64,000 bases of DNA from Hansfordia pulvinata (taxonomy: Eukaryota > Ascomycota > Sordariomycetes > Xylariales). This document shows positions 33,020 to 46,325 of this stretch, piece after piece; within the stretch, counting starts at the first letter, position 1, and each line of letters starts with the position of its first letter. The translations under genes were made by a program, and so were the position numbers. The notes under the pieces were generated by a model that saw only the letters and a program-made list of their open reading frames with translations, made no database searches and was not told where the DNA came from. The stretch is from assembly GCA_006538405.1 (NCBI GenBank), contig BJKQ01000001.1, positions 2,542,001 through 2,606,000 of the forward strand, in the 5' to 3' direction.

Positions 33020-34360
33020 ATGCAGCCACTCAACTACTCGCCGACGGGGCTGGGGAGGTCTTTCATGTCGTTGATGGGCATTCTCCTCCTCGTGGCATTA
33101 TTCGTCATGGCGCTCCGGATCTACACGCGACTATCAATGCAGGCGAAGCTGTGGTGGGACGACTGGCTAGCGCTGGCTGCCACCTTCTTCTCCATCGGCG
33201 TCAACATCTGCTTTCACATGAGTAGGTCAATCCAGTCTTGAGTCGCGGGTCTCAAGTCTCGACTCTCGATTTACTCTGAAATACCAGGGAAGCTTACCAA
33301 ACACGCAGTCATCCTCGGAGGTTACGGCCACCACTGGTCTGAAGTCCTCAAGAACCACGAGATCACTTGCAAGGTACGTGGGAGTTCTTGGCGTCGAGGC
33401 CTGTGACTCCCAGCTCTTGGCTTCTGGCTTCTAACGGTTTCTCAGATCATACTGGGCCGCGAGCTTCTGTACCACCTCTGCCTAGGCTGTGCCAAGCTGA
33501 GCGCGCTGATGTTCTACATGCGGGCGTTCGCGACAGCGCACCAGCGGATGCTCAGAGCCATCGTCGCCCTCGTGGCCTTGGAGGCGCTGCTGGAGGCCGG
33601 GTGCATCGTATGGACGCTGCTGCTGTGCAAGCCAATCAGCATGTTCTGGCAGGCTATGACGGCGCCCCACGACCACGTCCACTGCGGCAACCGGAGCGTG
33701 CTGTACATGGCGTCAAGCGCCTTCTCCATCGCGACGGATGTGCTCATCATCGGCCTGCCACTCTTTGTGCTCCGAGGCCTCAAGATGAAGCACGGGAGGA
33801 AGACGGCCCTCGTCTGTCTCTTCAGTCTGGGATTCATGTAAGTTCCAACTGGCCAGGCAAACAAAGAGAGAACGGAGTGAAGAGCCCAGCTGACATAGTC
33901 TTGCCTGTCCCGACTTCACAGCGTGACTGTAGTGTCAGTACTGCGGATCGTGTCCATCACGTGGATCGGCGCCGACATCACGTACGAAGGCGTGTACCTC
34001 ATGTTCTTCTCGGCTTTGGAGCCGACGCTGGCGACCATCTGCGTCAGCGTGCCAATGCTGGGGCCGCTTTACACGAGGCTGCGAAAGCTGCGGAGCGCCG
34101 CGGCCGCCGGCAGCAACACGGGTCTGAAGAAGCCCCCGTCAGACGGCGACGACGGTGACAATACACCCCCGACGATTGGGAGGCTGGCAGCGAGGGCGCA
34201 CGCGGGCTTCGACAAGCTGGAGGACGAAGAGATGGAGGAGGGGGAGGACGAGGACGACATGCGACTTCGGCAGTTCAACAAACACCCGCGACGATGGCAT
34301 GCCACCAAAGGTTCCTTCTCGGGCGATTTATCCGATGTCAAACAGCAACCAATAGAGTGA
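33020..34360 (+). CDS. Fungal rhodopsin-domain integral membrane protein (7 TM)
   Basis: Four exons: 33020-33221, 33309-33373, 33446-33837 and 33922-34360, giving 365 aa with consistent phases. Seven hydrophobic segments are visible, starting with MGILLLVALFVMALRIYTRL and WWDDWLALAATFFS. This R-IYTR then DDW pattern is typical of the Pezizomycotina rhodopsin-domain family (PTH11-like/SAT4-like). YHLCLGCAKLSALMFYMRAF, ATDVLIIGLPLFVL and DITYEGVYLMFFSALEP follow in the usual order. No retinal-binding lysine of true opsins is seen. The cytoplasmic tail is acidic (EEMEEGEDEDDM). These are plasma-membrane proteins of mostly unknown role; some act in surface sensing. There is no biosynthetic cluster nearby to assign a function. 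Confidence 0.87.
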
Positions 34361-36346
34361 ATAGAGGCATCAAAGAAAGAGCAGCAAGATTTGCAGAGTT
34401 GAAGATTTCGAATCCGACGCAAAGACGCGCGATGGGAAGGCGTAAAGGTCCGAGACCTCGGCACAGAGCGGCTAACCGTAAGTACGGTAGGTACCTACCT
34501 ACCTACCTGAGGTAACTCGCCCAATATTCGTGAGGTACGTGGTGAGGTACGGAGTGAGGGCTGCGCCTGCTTATTGAGTGTGCGCTTACGATGCGCGGCT
34601 GTGCAGACGGCAGCACGAGGAAAGCGCCACTGATGAGAGGAGAAGCTGAGGTGCGGAAGGGACTACCTCAGTGTATCCGTATCACGTACCTGGACAGGCA
34701 GCTGCCGGCCCATGTATGGATACCGGGCTATTTCCAGAATTGATGCAGGGGTATTTACACGTGGGTAGTAAGCACGTCGAACCGCAGCCGCGGAACGGGA
34801 CAGGGGACATGGTAGTCAGGACGGGACCTCAGCTCAGCTCTTGGGGATTCATGTCTGCTTGTAGAAGTATGTAGGTCTAACAACTTTCGCTGGTATCTGA
34901 AGTCTATCAACATCAAATGTGACCCAATCAATCTCACCCCGGCACGCTCATCTGGGCAGGTAGGTCCGGGTACTCTAGTAGTCGAGGATCTTAGGTTGCC
35001 AGTATTGGGAAGCTTAAGTACACGCCGTAGTAATATTGAATGCGGCTCGCAAGTCCACGGAACCTGACATTCCAAATATGGGCCTCAGTCCGTCGTACCT
35101 GGCTGCCTGCACTTGTGGGAGCCCTCCAAGCAATGTTCCAGACTCTCACGGGATACGCCCCTTCGAGGCATCGATCTCATACATCCATCAATGTACCTTA
35201 CTTGACTCCCGCCTGTGCGAAGCGATCGGACCCTGACGCTGCCTGATCCGTATCTACCCAGGTAGGTACTCGGGCATTTCCGGCTTGGAGTCATCTCACT
35301 GGCAGAGAGATGCAGGAACCCTTCGATACGCAACGCCCCCTTCTGCCATGTGGTAAGCTGGATCGCTCGGCGCGTCGGCCGAGCTGACGCCGCAAAGATG
35401 CATAACCGGATCGACAACGGGCTCAGGGAGCGTGGAAGACCCCTCAATTGTTTACCTAAGAGACTGAATGGACTCTCGCGCGCGAAAATGCCACAGCACG
35501 TCGAGAACGACTCTTGATGGCTCTGGAAGTATGGTCGGTCGCTCACTTCACGAGCAAACATGCGCCGGGGCGAACGTCAGGAGCACCAGCGAGAACAGTG
35601 CTTGGACGATCCCCGAGTTCAGCAGGCAGCTGGGCAAGAGATCCTCGATCATGACCTTCCCCAGATCGTCTCAAATGCTCTCTTTCTGCAACGAGAGGTA
35701 GCTGGCTACTGCAGGGAACTTGGTCATCAGAATAACTGGGACATCATTACTCAAACCAGACAAAGTCCTGCATATACGCGATCAACCCGGCATTATTTCT
35801 CCCGACGCATGCGTGATCTTGGCGACGATGAGGCTGTTCTGGTTACAGCCCAGTCAGTACAATACGTGAATACGACATCGCACCTGTAAGGTCTGCCCAA
35901 TGAAAAAAAAAAAAGTCTTCTTACTCGGGCGGCAGTCAATGCCCACTCATCGTCTTCTCTGCTGTCGGTTGTCTCGGCCTAGTAATATCGGACTCGCGAA
36001 AGGCAAAGGGCAACAACGCACCCTGTCGAGAGTCCTACATGCTAGTGCTCCGCAGATGACTTATGGATTTGAATCGAGGCTCGCGATCGCAACCAACTTG
36101 GGCTTTTTTTCTATAAAGCCTCAGTTCCCAACCATGATTCCGGGCTTCTTTTCCCTCATCATCCACAACAGTAACCACAGCAGCAACAGCAACACTTTCC
36201 TCTAGTCATTCCTTTGATACTAGGTCCCGCTCACTCACTCACTCTTTGCAAGCTTTCCCTTTGCTTCTCTTATTTCGTTCATCTCTTCAAGAACCAAAAC
36301 CGTCTCTTCTTCGAGTAACATCAACTTTCCCACCAACACCGCAAAC
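34361..36346. other. Intergenic region between membrane protein and secreted protein genes
   Basis: Contains GGTA/TACC-rich tracts near 34485-34515 and 35255-35275. No supported gene is seen. Confidence 0.6.
36109..36118 (+). promoter_or_regulatory. Possible TATA box of small secreted protein gene
   Basis: CTATAAAG after a T run, about 235 nt upstream of the ATG. A CT-rich leader lies between them. Confidence 0.5.
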
Positions 36347-37278
36347 ATGTTCACCCACCCCACCGTCGTTCTCACCGCCGTCCTGGCCGCCGTCGCCTCG
36401 GCCATGCCCGCCGCGACCCCGACCTCCTCCGGCGCCCCGAGCCTACCGAGTCCACCAGCGTCCAGGACTTCCTCGACTTCAGCATCGCCGAGGCCACCCA
36501 GCTGGCCCACAACGTCCCCGGCTCCCTGCTGCCCCTGGCCGCCAACTGGGAGTGCACCAAGAAGGGCCAGTCCAAGAAGGGCGCCGACAAGGACAACGGC
36601 AAGGGCGGCCTCAAAATCAAGAACGGCGACAAGGCCAAGCGCAGCTTCTACCTCTACCACAACTCCTGCGACCAGGTCCCCTACAAGTACATGGAGCTCG
36701 AGGCCGGCAAGGAGGGCTTCTTCCAGCTGCCCCTCGGCTTCGAGGGCCGCGTCCAGCGCGGCACCGACGCCGAGCTGCTCGCCGGCAACGCCCAGACCGT
36801 CGCCACCTGGTTCGAGATCACCCTCGACAACAACAACGTCATGTGGGGCGACGTCTCTCTGATCCGCGGCAACGACGGCCCCCTCAAGATGTAAGTGTTC
36901 CACACCCCTCACCTCACCTCGGCCACCCCCCTTTCCTCTTTAGCCCTGGCATGCAAATACAAGGCCATCCCGCGTTGGTCTATCGTATCACTGACAACTG
37001 CCGGCAGCTGGTCCGACGACGGCTCCAAGGCCACCAAGGGCTTCCAGAAGTCCAACCTCGACGGCGCCCCCAAGGAGGCCTACTTTACCAAGCCCGTGTC
37101 CAAGGCCAAGGTCATCAACGCCGTCTACGACAAGAACAACCAGTACATCAAGGCCGTCCAGGACTGGAACATGAAGATCGGCCCCAACAACGTCTACGTC
37201 GACGACTCCAACGGAAACCCCGTCATCGCCTCCCAGAACGGCCGCATGAGCGGCACCTTCTTCGCTGGCCGCCCCTAA
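36347..37278 (+). CDS. Small secreted protein, thaumatin-like flavour (one apparent frameshift)
   Basis: Signal peptide MFTHPTVVLTAVLAAVASA, then a Thr/Ser/Pro stretch. The frame slips at a CCCC run (36435-36438) and continues as EPTESTSVQDFLDFSIAEAT. Exon 1 ends at 36890 and exon 2 is 37008-37278 (GTAAGT; GGCAG). The expected product is 271 aa. The mature part has FYLYHNSC, FFQLPLGFEGRVQRG, ITLDNNNVMWGDVSLIRGND and DDSNGNPVIASQNGR. The WGDVSLIRGNDGP block recalls fungal secreted proteins distantly related to thaumatin-like folds, but few cysteines are present, so the fold is uncertain. Strong codon bias (C-ending) suggests high expression. It is extracellular by prediction; its function is unknown. 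Confidence 0.7.
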
Positions 37279-37941
37279 GCGCCTCATCCGCCTCGAGCTA
37301 TGGCTTTGGAGACGGAACTGCACCACCTTTGCTTTGGCAGCCGCGGGCTAGGCCGTCACACAAGCTGCTGGTGCTGTGAAGACCCCACAGGTTTTGGGTT
37401 TGGACTTTTTGCGGTGTTTATTGTGGGAATTTGATTTGGAGACTTGGGACCACGCTCGTTTTGCTTTTGACGATTGGAGGATTTGGGAATCGGTGTTGCT
37501 GGATGATCCTGTTCCTTTGACAAATGTCTTCTGTCACTGTACATATCGAACAAACGCAGCGCTGGTACATATCGTGTCTTGAAATTTGAACTCTCATGGC
37601 TTCTTCGCCACTCATGGAGCCCCCATACCGAGTCAAGTTCAATGTGCATATTATCGCAACGCATGAGCAGTCCCGTCGTGTCCGACCTCAATGCCTCCTC
37701 AGCTTTCACTTCTACCAATCAGGCACGCCACTTATCATTCAAATGCAACATCGAGACAGCGATGACAACATGTACGTCATGGATATTCGTGGGATATATA
37801 GGTTCATACAAAACTTGATAGTCAAATGCTAGTGGCAGGAACGAAACCCGCAAAACGCCTCTCGATGCACTCGGCTACACCATTGCCATATCACCCGGGC
37901 CAATGTTATAACTTTTGCTCATCCTTAAAACCTTTACTCAA
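37279..37941. other. Convergent spacer between the secreted protein gene and MET5
   Basis: 3' flanks of both genes. No gene is seen. Confidence 0.6.
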
Positions 37942-40900
37942 TCATTCTTCGTCAGATTCGTCTTCGGCAACCTGCAGCAGATCATGTTAGTATTCCCGAC
38001 ACACAACGGTCAAATAGGGTGGGGGTCGGCACTCACGTTGTCGTGGAAGTTCTGGCCGTCGGTGGTGGCAGCGATGACTCCTGAACGGATGCAGAAGTCA
38101 CCAAAGTGCTCACCCTCCTCGCGTTCAAGAGCGTACCGCTTGAGCAGAGGCTTCATGATGGCGAGGATCTCATCTTCCTTGATGCTGGATCGGTATCGCT
38201 TGTTCAGTCTCTGGCCGTGGTAGCCACCGCCCAGGTACATGTTGTATGCGCCGTAGGCCTTTCCAACGAAGGCGACCTCGGCCAACCATGGCCGAGCACA
38301 GCCGTTGGGGCATCCCGTCATACGCATAACAATCGAGTCCTGCTTCAGGCCATTCTCCTCCAGGCACCCCTCGAGTTTGGTGATCAGCTCGGGCAGGTAG
38401 CGCTCACTCTCCGCCATGGCCAGACCACAGGTGGGGAAGGCGACGCAGGCGGAGGAGCTCAGACGCAGACCTGAGAATTGGACGTTGTCGAGCTTGTACT
38501 TCTTGAGGAGCTCCTTCAGCTTAGGCAAGTCCTCATCAGCGACGTTGGACAGGATCAAGTGCTGGTTGCCAGTCAATCTGAACTCGCCCTTGTGCGCCTG
38601 GGCAATCTCGCGAAGACCAGTCTTCATCTGGAATTCGGCGGTGTCCTCGATACGACCGTTTTCGATGAAGAAGGTGAAGTGGTTCAGTCCAGTCTCATCC
38701 TTCTGCCAGCCGAAGGTGTCAATGTTGCTCTGGAAGTGGAACGAGCGCTCGGGCTCGAACTTCTTGCCCCAGATCTCCTCGACCTTGGAGCGGAAGTTAT
38801 CGACACCCAGGTCGTCGATCGTGTACTTGAGACGGGCGTGCTTGCGGTTCTTGCGGTCACCGTTGTCGCGCTGCACAAGCATGATCTTCTCGCAAGCAAT
38901 GTGCACCTCGTCAGTCTTGACGAAGCCCATCATACGGCCGGTCTGGGGGTAGGTCTTCTTGTTGTTGTGTGTCGAACCCATACCACCTCCAGCAAGCACG
39001 TTGAAGCCAGCCAACTGTCCGTCGTCACCCTTGATGGCAATCAGACCCACGTCGTGAGCGTAGACATCCGTGTCGTTGTGAGGCGGGACAGCAATGGTGA
39101 TCTTGAACTTTCGCGGCAGGTAGGTAGGCCCGTAAAGCGGCTCGAAGTCCTGAACCGCGTCACCAGCCACCTGCGTCTTCTTGTTGTCATCGTCGGTAAG
39201 CCAGATCTCGTGGTAGGCGTTGGTGGAGGGCAGCAAGTGGGAGCTGATTTTGTCTGAGCACGCCCAAACCTGTCTGTGGAAAGCAGACTGCGTGGGAAGA
39301 GAACTGCACATGACATTGCGGTTGACGTCTCCACAGGCGGCTATGGTGTCCATCAAAGATCGATTGATGGCTTGCATCGCCGGCTTGAGCTTGGCCTTGA
39401 CCACACCGTGGAACTGGAAGGTCTGTCTTGTCGTCAACTTCATGGTCTCGTTGCCCAAAGAGTTGGCAATGTCATCCATCTGGATCCACTGGCTGGGCGT
39501 CGCGACACCGCCGGGAAGTCGGCAACGGATCATAAACGAGTAAGCAGGCTCAAGTCCTTGAGCCTTGCGCTCGTCGCGGACGTCACGGTCGTCCTGCATG
39601 TATGTGCCGTGGAATTTCGTCAGTTGCGCGTCGGATGCTGAGATGGCGCCAGTGCTCTTGTCTGCCAAGCCCTCGAGGATAGTACCACGGAGATAGTTGG
39701 AGGCAAGCTTGATGTCCTCGTTGGTAATCGGCGGCGGCTCTTCCGGCAATCCTTCCACGTTGGCGACGCCAAGTGCTTGCCAGATCTTAGGCTCCCACTC
39801 AGCATAACCCGTCTGGTACCCATCAGGGTCTTGGTCATCACCCAGGCCAATATCAGCCAGTCGCTTGCCTCCGAAGTTGCCCAGAACTCGGTCCAAGTCC
39901 TTGCCCGGCTTGTTGTAGTACACCTTGTCTTCTTTGCGAGGCCAGTAGTGACGGTCACCGAGACCAAAGACAGAGAAGTTTACGTTGGCAAGATCGAGGT
40001 CGGTGCTGTCCTTGACGGCGTGCCAGAATGGCAGACCATCCTGAGGAAATTCGCCCTGACCCGCAGTGGATGTAATGAAGACGATGTTCTCCTCGCTGGA
40101 GAGATCCTCGAGAGGGTAGTCTCCCATGGACATGACAGTCGTCTTCAAACCTCTAGCACGACCCCGAGTTCCCAGTCTCTTGGCCAGGTTGGAGGCATTG
40201 CCATTGTCGGAGGCGAATAGAATGGTGAGCGGCGCACCGAAGAGACCCTCCAGGAGCTGGTTGTAGGCGTCCCGTGCCTTGCGCTTCTGCTGGGCGCGAA
40301 CCTCGGTTCCGAAGTCCTGAGAAAGACTGGCAGCAAATGTAGGCTCCTTGCGCATCAGCTGGGTCAGCTGGTTGTCTCTGGCGAGGAAGTCCTTGAGCTC
40401 CTTCTTGACGCGCTCGGAGTCAAGCGCAAAGTTGGGCTCGCCCTTGGTTTCGTTCTCGGGGTTCCAGCGGTACAGAGGCCAGTAGCCGACTTCTACGGCC
40501 TTCTTAGTTTCCTGCAGAACCGTGAGGGGCGAGTCTTGCTCGCCCATGTACGGGAGGTACGCGAGAACGACGGAAGGACCGTTGAACTTGTCGGCTTCGT
40601 CCATGGCTTGCAGCACCTGGGTGTAGGAGCTGTACACAGCCGTCGAGGCAACGTATGCATTACCGAAGTTCATGGCGTAGAGACCGATGTCCTTCTTTCG
40701 CCTGGCAGCGTCGGCAGCAGCACGCTCCGAGTAAGGGGTCGAGTCGATAATCAGCATGTTCACGTTCTCGCCAGAAGCTAGGACATGGTGCACGCCAGAG
40801 TTGCCTAGGTCGTAAGACCAAGCGTCGGAGCCTACCAGCCAAAGAGACTCCTTGCGGAACAGACCCTTGCTGGCGAGCAGGCTTCGCGCGAGCGCCGAGC

Positions 40901-43110
40901 CATCGGTTTCAAGGCGAGACACAACGTCGTCGGCGAGCTCGCCAGCCTTAGCAGCGTCTTGGGCGCTCGCGGCCCACTTGGCCAGCCAGTTGACAGGCGA
41001 TTCGGTGGTGAAGGAGCCAGAGCTTGCGGCCTGCTTGACCTCCTTGACAAATCTCTGGTAGTGCTCCTTGCGGGCCAGCAGCGAGCCAAAGCCGAACTCG
41101 GGACTGGCAGCAATGGCTGTGGAGACGCCGGCATTCTGGGATTGCAGGGCGTTCGCAACATAGGCACGCTTGCCAAATAGCTGATCAAGGATCTTCGTGT
41201 ACGCGGATTCGGCCTTGGGCTGCTCCAACACCTGCGTCTTGGAGACGGCAGGACCGTTCCTGTTTCCCACCTCAAGGTTCTGGACGGGCTTCTCCGACGC
41301 GAGGTTCTGGAAGACACCCCTGAGAGCCTGCTGGACGGTGTCAGGAGCAATGTAGCCGAGCTGGTGACCAACGATGGTCTCAACACCACCAGGGCCGCCT
41401 TTCACGGAGGAAAGGACGTCGATGAGCAGAGGGCCCCACTTTGTCGTCTTTCGCGAGATTTGTTCAAGCACAGCAAGGCGCTTGACAGACTTGGGGATAA
41501 CTTCCAACAGCTTGGCGCCAATCCAGGGGCGGTAGAGTCTGGCGGTGATCATACCGGCCTTGGCATAGATGTCGTCAGCCTTCGCCGCGTCAAGAGCTTC
41601 AGCAAAGAGGCCAGTGTCGGAGCCGAAGACGAAGATGGCCTTGTCCGCAGTGGCAGGACCGGACCACTCAAACGGTTTGTATTCGCGGCCAGTGGCCTCC
41701 TTGAGCTGAGCCCATACCGACGTGACAGTCTTGAGGATGTCCTCGGATGTGATGGGGCGGGGGCGGATTCGATGGTGGTGGCGGAAGAGACGCTTGGGGG
41801 CGCAGTGGAGGCACTCTGCTCGCTTGACTTCTCCGAGGCCTCGGTCGAGGCCACCTTGGAAGCGGCGCCAGAAAGCGTCGTCGAGTCGGCAAGGTTGGGC
41901 TTCTCGGCGGCAGCCGAGGCGGGCTGCTCGGGCTGGACGGAGGCGACGGCGAACCTGCCGTCGTCGGCGTACACACCGCACTCGGCGACAGAGCCGGCTT
42001 GGAAGCGGCGCACGTCGTCGAGGCTGAGGAGGTCGCGGACGGTCTCGGTGTCCTCGGCGGCTATGGGGCTGTCCTTCTGCAGGGCAGTGGGGTCGAAGAA
42101 GTGGATGACACCCTTGCCGGAGCGGACGGCGAGGGCGTGTGCGGTGACGGCCATGTCCTGCGACTCCTGCAGCGACTCGGACTGCAGGAACGTCCATCCT
42201 GAATTGCGGATGGCGGTGATGGCCGAGTAGTCGGGGAACTCGGATGGGTGCAGCGAGACGTGGAGCACAACGGGGTAGTTGGCCAGCTTGTAGAGGTGGG
42301 CGATGGAGGGCAGCAGGGTGCTGGAGGTGGTGGTGACGGCGGTCAGACGGCCGGAGCGGATGGGGGCGAAGACAGAGAGGAGAGGGTCGTTGTTGTGTCG
42401 GACCGACTGGATCTGCAATGGGAGGCGGAGGTCAGCTGGGTCTCGCGGCGGGAGAGGGAAGGCGCGGCCATGAAGCAGATAAGAGAGAGAGGGAAGGTGC
42501 CGTCGAGATGAGAAAATGGAGGATGGAGGGCAGTGGCATCGTGCTGGCGCACTCGATGCAACACCTTCTTTCCTCCTTTCTCCTCCCAACTCAGGCAGCA
42601 CCTCGTTTTGCTCACGTACCTCAGGAACCGAATCGGCGGATTTTGCTACCAGGCTCGAGTCTTTGCGGCCGGAGTACCTCTTGAGGTGGGACGAATAAGC
42701 CGAGTCCTGCCCAAGGGCAGGCTGAACCGAGACGATGACATCGCTGGCAAGATATGCGATGCGCGCAACTGAGGATCGAGAGAGCTGTCAGCGATGATTG
42801 TTCTTGTTTTCTGGATTCTCACGCAGCGACGGCCCAATTCCCGACAAGACCACCTTGATTGACAGACCCCGCAGACCAGCTTCCAGACGTGGTCGACCGA
42901 GCGCACGACACCCTTCTCTCAGGTGGCGGAACCCAGGCCGTGGCGGGGTGCTGAGGCTGGACGGCGGGGAGGGAGACGGGGCGACATCGCGATGCGGGAC
43001 AGCGACTTACCGGCCTCTTCCGGCGTGCGGATCTGGATCTCTGGGGACGCCATGTCGGACACTGGCTTGGAAAGAGCAGAGAAGCCAGCGTTTCCAAAGA
43101 GGAACGACAT
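37942..43110 (-). CDS. MET5: Sulfite reductase [NADPH] hemoprotein beta subunit (one apparent frameshift)
   Basis: Four exons: 43110-43011, 42768-42620, 42412-38037 and 37971-37942; expected 1551 aa. It reduces sulfite to sulfide with six electrons, using siroheme and a [4Fe-4S] cluster, in the cytosol. From the N-terminus there are a pyruvate:ferredoxin oxidoreductase-like region (about 1-700, with ARIAYLASDVIVSVQPALGQ and PVVLHVSLHPS), a flavodoxin-like domain (about 805-950, LTILFASDNGNASNLA), and the sulfite reductase domains. The latter carry TTRQTFQFHG and the cluster cysteines in ACVAFPTCGLAMAES (about 1404) and GCPNGCARPW (about 1451). Intron 3 has a perfect TACTAAC branch. The last exon is only 30 nt (VAEDESDEE). 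The frame slips once at a four-base C run (41754-41757 on +). Residues before (ESAPAP) and after (ITSEDILKTVTSVW) fit the family, so this is probably an assembly error. Confidence 0.95.
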
Positions 43111-46100
43111 TTTATCGGCGGGATGGGCGAGTCGTGCTTAGAAATAAATTCTGGGCTCGAGTGGGATCCAGCCCAGCACCCGCCGCCGACAGCGCTCCAA
43201 ACTGGGGACGGGCCCCCGAGTCGAGAGTCAAGACACGCCGAACTATGCCCCTTCTCGCCCCGCAACGCAGTCATCCAGCGCGGCGCTGGTCGTTCGAAGG
43301 GAAGTTCTGCGATGGCGTGATCGCCCCAGGTCGCCTGCGGCCAATGAGGGGCTTCGGCTTGGTCAGATCTGGTGGTCCCTAGGGCAGGCGAGCGAGGCCA
43401 GACTGGATCTGCCGCGGACCCTTAACCGTGGGACAGGGCGCGAGCAGCCTACGAGCACGGCCGTCGGCTCCGTCTGCTGCTCGTTCCGCGGGGAATAGCC
43501 GCCCGAGACCCGCAGCCCGTGGATTCTCCCAACAAAGCACGAGGCAGCCCACGAAGCGACGATGCGCACTTTGTTTCGCAGAGCCGACGCCGACGCTGAC
43601 AAGACCCGGCTAACGAGGCTCAGAAAAGAAACACTTGGCCCTTTTCATTGCCCAGATTCGAAGCTGGTGCGACGAAGAGGTAAGAAAGCCCGAGCAAAAA
43701 CCCAGTCGACAGCAGCCCGAAAGCTGCAGGTCTGTGCAGAGTACGAGTACATGCCGAGTCAAACCTCGAGCCGGGAATGACTAAGCCAGCCTCGAGGCAG
43801 ACCAGACCGGCTGACCTGCAGAAGCTCAGGTGCGCCGAGAGCCGCAGAATCACGACATCTTGTGAAAGGATGATGAATATTATACGATGACTGATGTCGA
43901 CAAGCTCCGTCTGGGCAGCCACGCCCGCCCTCGGCATTGCGGGTAATGGCTCGGGATGAAGAGCGTGCCGCTGCCATTCCCGCTGCCGCTGCCGCTGCCG
44001 CCTCGACCGGCCGGCAGGCAGGCGATGCCAACAGAGAAGGGCATGGGTCGGCGGGCGCGCGATTCCCATGCTTGCCGACTCGGCCTTTGCTTTCACATCC
44101 CGATGAAAGCTGCACGGAGAAGACGTGGGTGCACCTCGGAGTCTTGCATTATGCCCCAGTCCAATCCAGGGAGAACTCGGAAACCTTCGACATTCCTGCA
44201 ATTGCGAATGCAGAAAAAGCCGGTCTGAGACATTGGCGTCCAAGACCACCGGTTACATTGGCCCTCGAGAGAGGTCCGCCTGCTTCTCGTCCACAGAGTC
44301 CAGTATCCCGAATGGCGGAATTGCGAAGATGACGGTGGCGACGGTCAAGCCCGCTTCCGCGGCAACGAAAGCCCCATCGGCCAGAATGTCCATGACGGGA
44401 CGACTGAGGGAGCGAGGGGTTACGAGCGCTCGTGCACGGCAGATTCTGGCGGGCGGGTGGCGTGCGGCCTACTCCGTACGGAGTACATGCTGTGCGGACG
44501 GGCGCACTCCGAGGCGGGGGAGTCGGCGGACAGGAACCAACGACTGGACACAGAAGATCGGCAGAAGAGATCCCCCATGCGGATTTGTACGGCTCACCAA
44601 TGGCGGCTGGCATGGATAGTCCTCGTACCCGCGGTCCTCGTTACGCTACGCCACGCCGTTCTACGAGTAAGCAGCTTCACGAACCGATTCATTAGACGTG
44701 AACGCGGCACAGAACACATATATCGTGGCTGAACTGTGGCTTCCCCCCTTTCCACCGTACGGATACTCAAGCCTGGAGCGCGGACGTCATCATCTGTCAG
44801 GGGCACCTGTCGACTACGCGTACTCGCAATAGTCGGCACGGCACATGCTTGTTGGTGGAACGCGAGGTCTCCGCCAGGTACTCAGGCACTCAGGCACGTC
44901 AGGGACGAACGAATAGGCTGGTGTTGATCTGGCCGACGGACCAACGTGGGGCTACGAAACCCAGCAGCCTCACCGTTCGGACGGGCATGGGATTCTGGTA
45001 GACGGACAACGCGAAAGCAGTGGCTTTGAGGCGATTGAGAAATCGCACCCGGCCAGCACCAGCAGAGGCGCGTCAATCCCGTCGAAACCCGCCAGCACGG
45101 CCGCAACTATCACCCCGGCCTTGGTCCAGCCTGATCCTGGGCCTGCTTTGAAGTATCAGCGCCACCCCGCCAGGCATGCTGGGCGAGATCGCGTAACAAG
45201 TCGAGTCGCGTCCGCCCAGGCCTGATCCGAGGGGGGCGAACCGGGGATCAGCTGCATCCGCACCATCAGCGACGCACCTCATCGCGCGATCCGGCCCAGT
45301 CCAGCCTCGCTCCAGCAAGCAGGCTTCCATGCAGACAGCCCGGCCGCTTGCTGATGGCTCGCATCTTCCCCAGACTCTCCCCCGCAAGCGTTCCGTCAGA
45401 CACGCACACGATGTTGCCTCGAGATGCGGGGGCCGCCGCCGGGCTGCTCGTGCGCCTCCAAGCCCGAGCCCGATCCCAAGCCCATGCGGCGGAGACGGCT
45501 CGGCGATGCAACGACGACTTGCGGCGCGGAGGCTTCTCCATACTGTTAACTTCTGCTGCTGCTGCTGCTGCGGCATTTATTCTTATAAGACGCCCCGGGA
45601 CTGCGTCGACTGCTCTGCATACTCGTACAACCGCCGCCGCTGCCGCCGCCCTTCAGACAACGTCTGAGGCTTCTTGTCCACTTGCCGTCCGCAAAGCAGC
45701 AACCAGGATTCCCCCGCCCAGAGCGCCCACGAGCTGCGTAGTCGCCTCGCGCATACGTACACGCATGCCCGCATCTGCATCTGCATCTACACACATACTC
45801 TGCCCAGGCTTTCCAAGGTGAGCTTCTGACGAGACCTCCTCCTCTCTACTTTATGTTCCCAGTGTGCCTCTTGTAGGCGAGCCCGTCTCTCACTCCGCAA
45901 CGCAAACCCGCCGCGCCGTCGCCTGCCCCTCCCTGTCCGACGTCATACGCGCTGCCACGACCCCGCCACTACTATGGGATTGCCAACGCCCTCCCAGGCC
46001 CGCCCCTCTGTGCCGAGCCGGCTTTCCACGATGCTGCCACCGCGCCGTGTCGTCAATCGAGCCCGGGGGGTTGTGGCGGCCAGAGAGGAGTACGAGTAGA

Positions 46101-46325
46101 GGCGTCCACTAAATCCACGAACCACTCTTGTCGCACTCAAAACAGCCGCAAACCGCCCAAATAGTTACCTCCCAAGACCCTGACTCTGTGACTGACTTTT
46201 TGCCCCGCCCCCCTCCCCCCTCGCGCATTCGCCACCACAGATCTCACTCGCGCAACTTTGCTACGGCAGCTCGATCAGTCACCCGCAACAGCAGCAACCC
46301 CACGATCACCACCAGAACGGTTTGC
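43111..46325. other. Divergent intergenic region, MET5 (-) and RKI1 (+)
   Basis: 3.2 kb without a supported gene. TACGAGTA motifs lie at 43742, 45620 (reverse) and 46091. A GTGAGC at 45818 with later CCCAG or TGTAG could be a 5' UTR intron of RKI1. The Met at 46128 in the RKI1 frame is considered leader. Confidence 0.55.

Noticed and set aside
46128..46325. Upstream in-frame Met for RKI1
   Set aside because: The added 66 residues are Ser/Arg/Pro-rich and not part of RpiA; the leader is simply stop-free.
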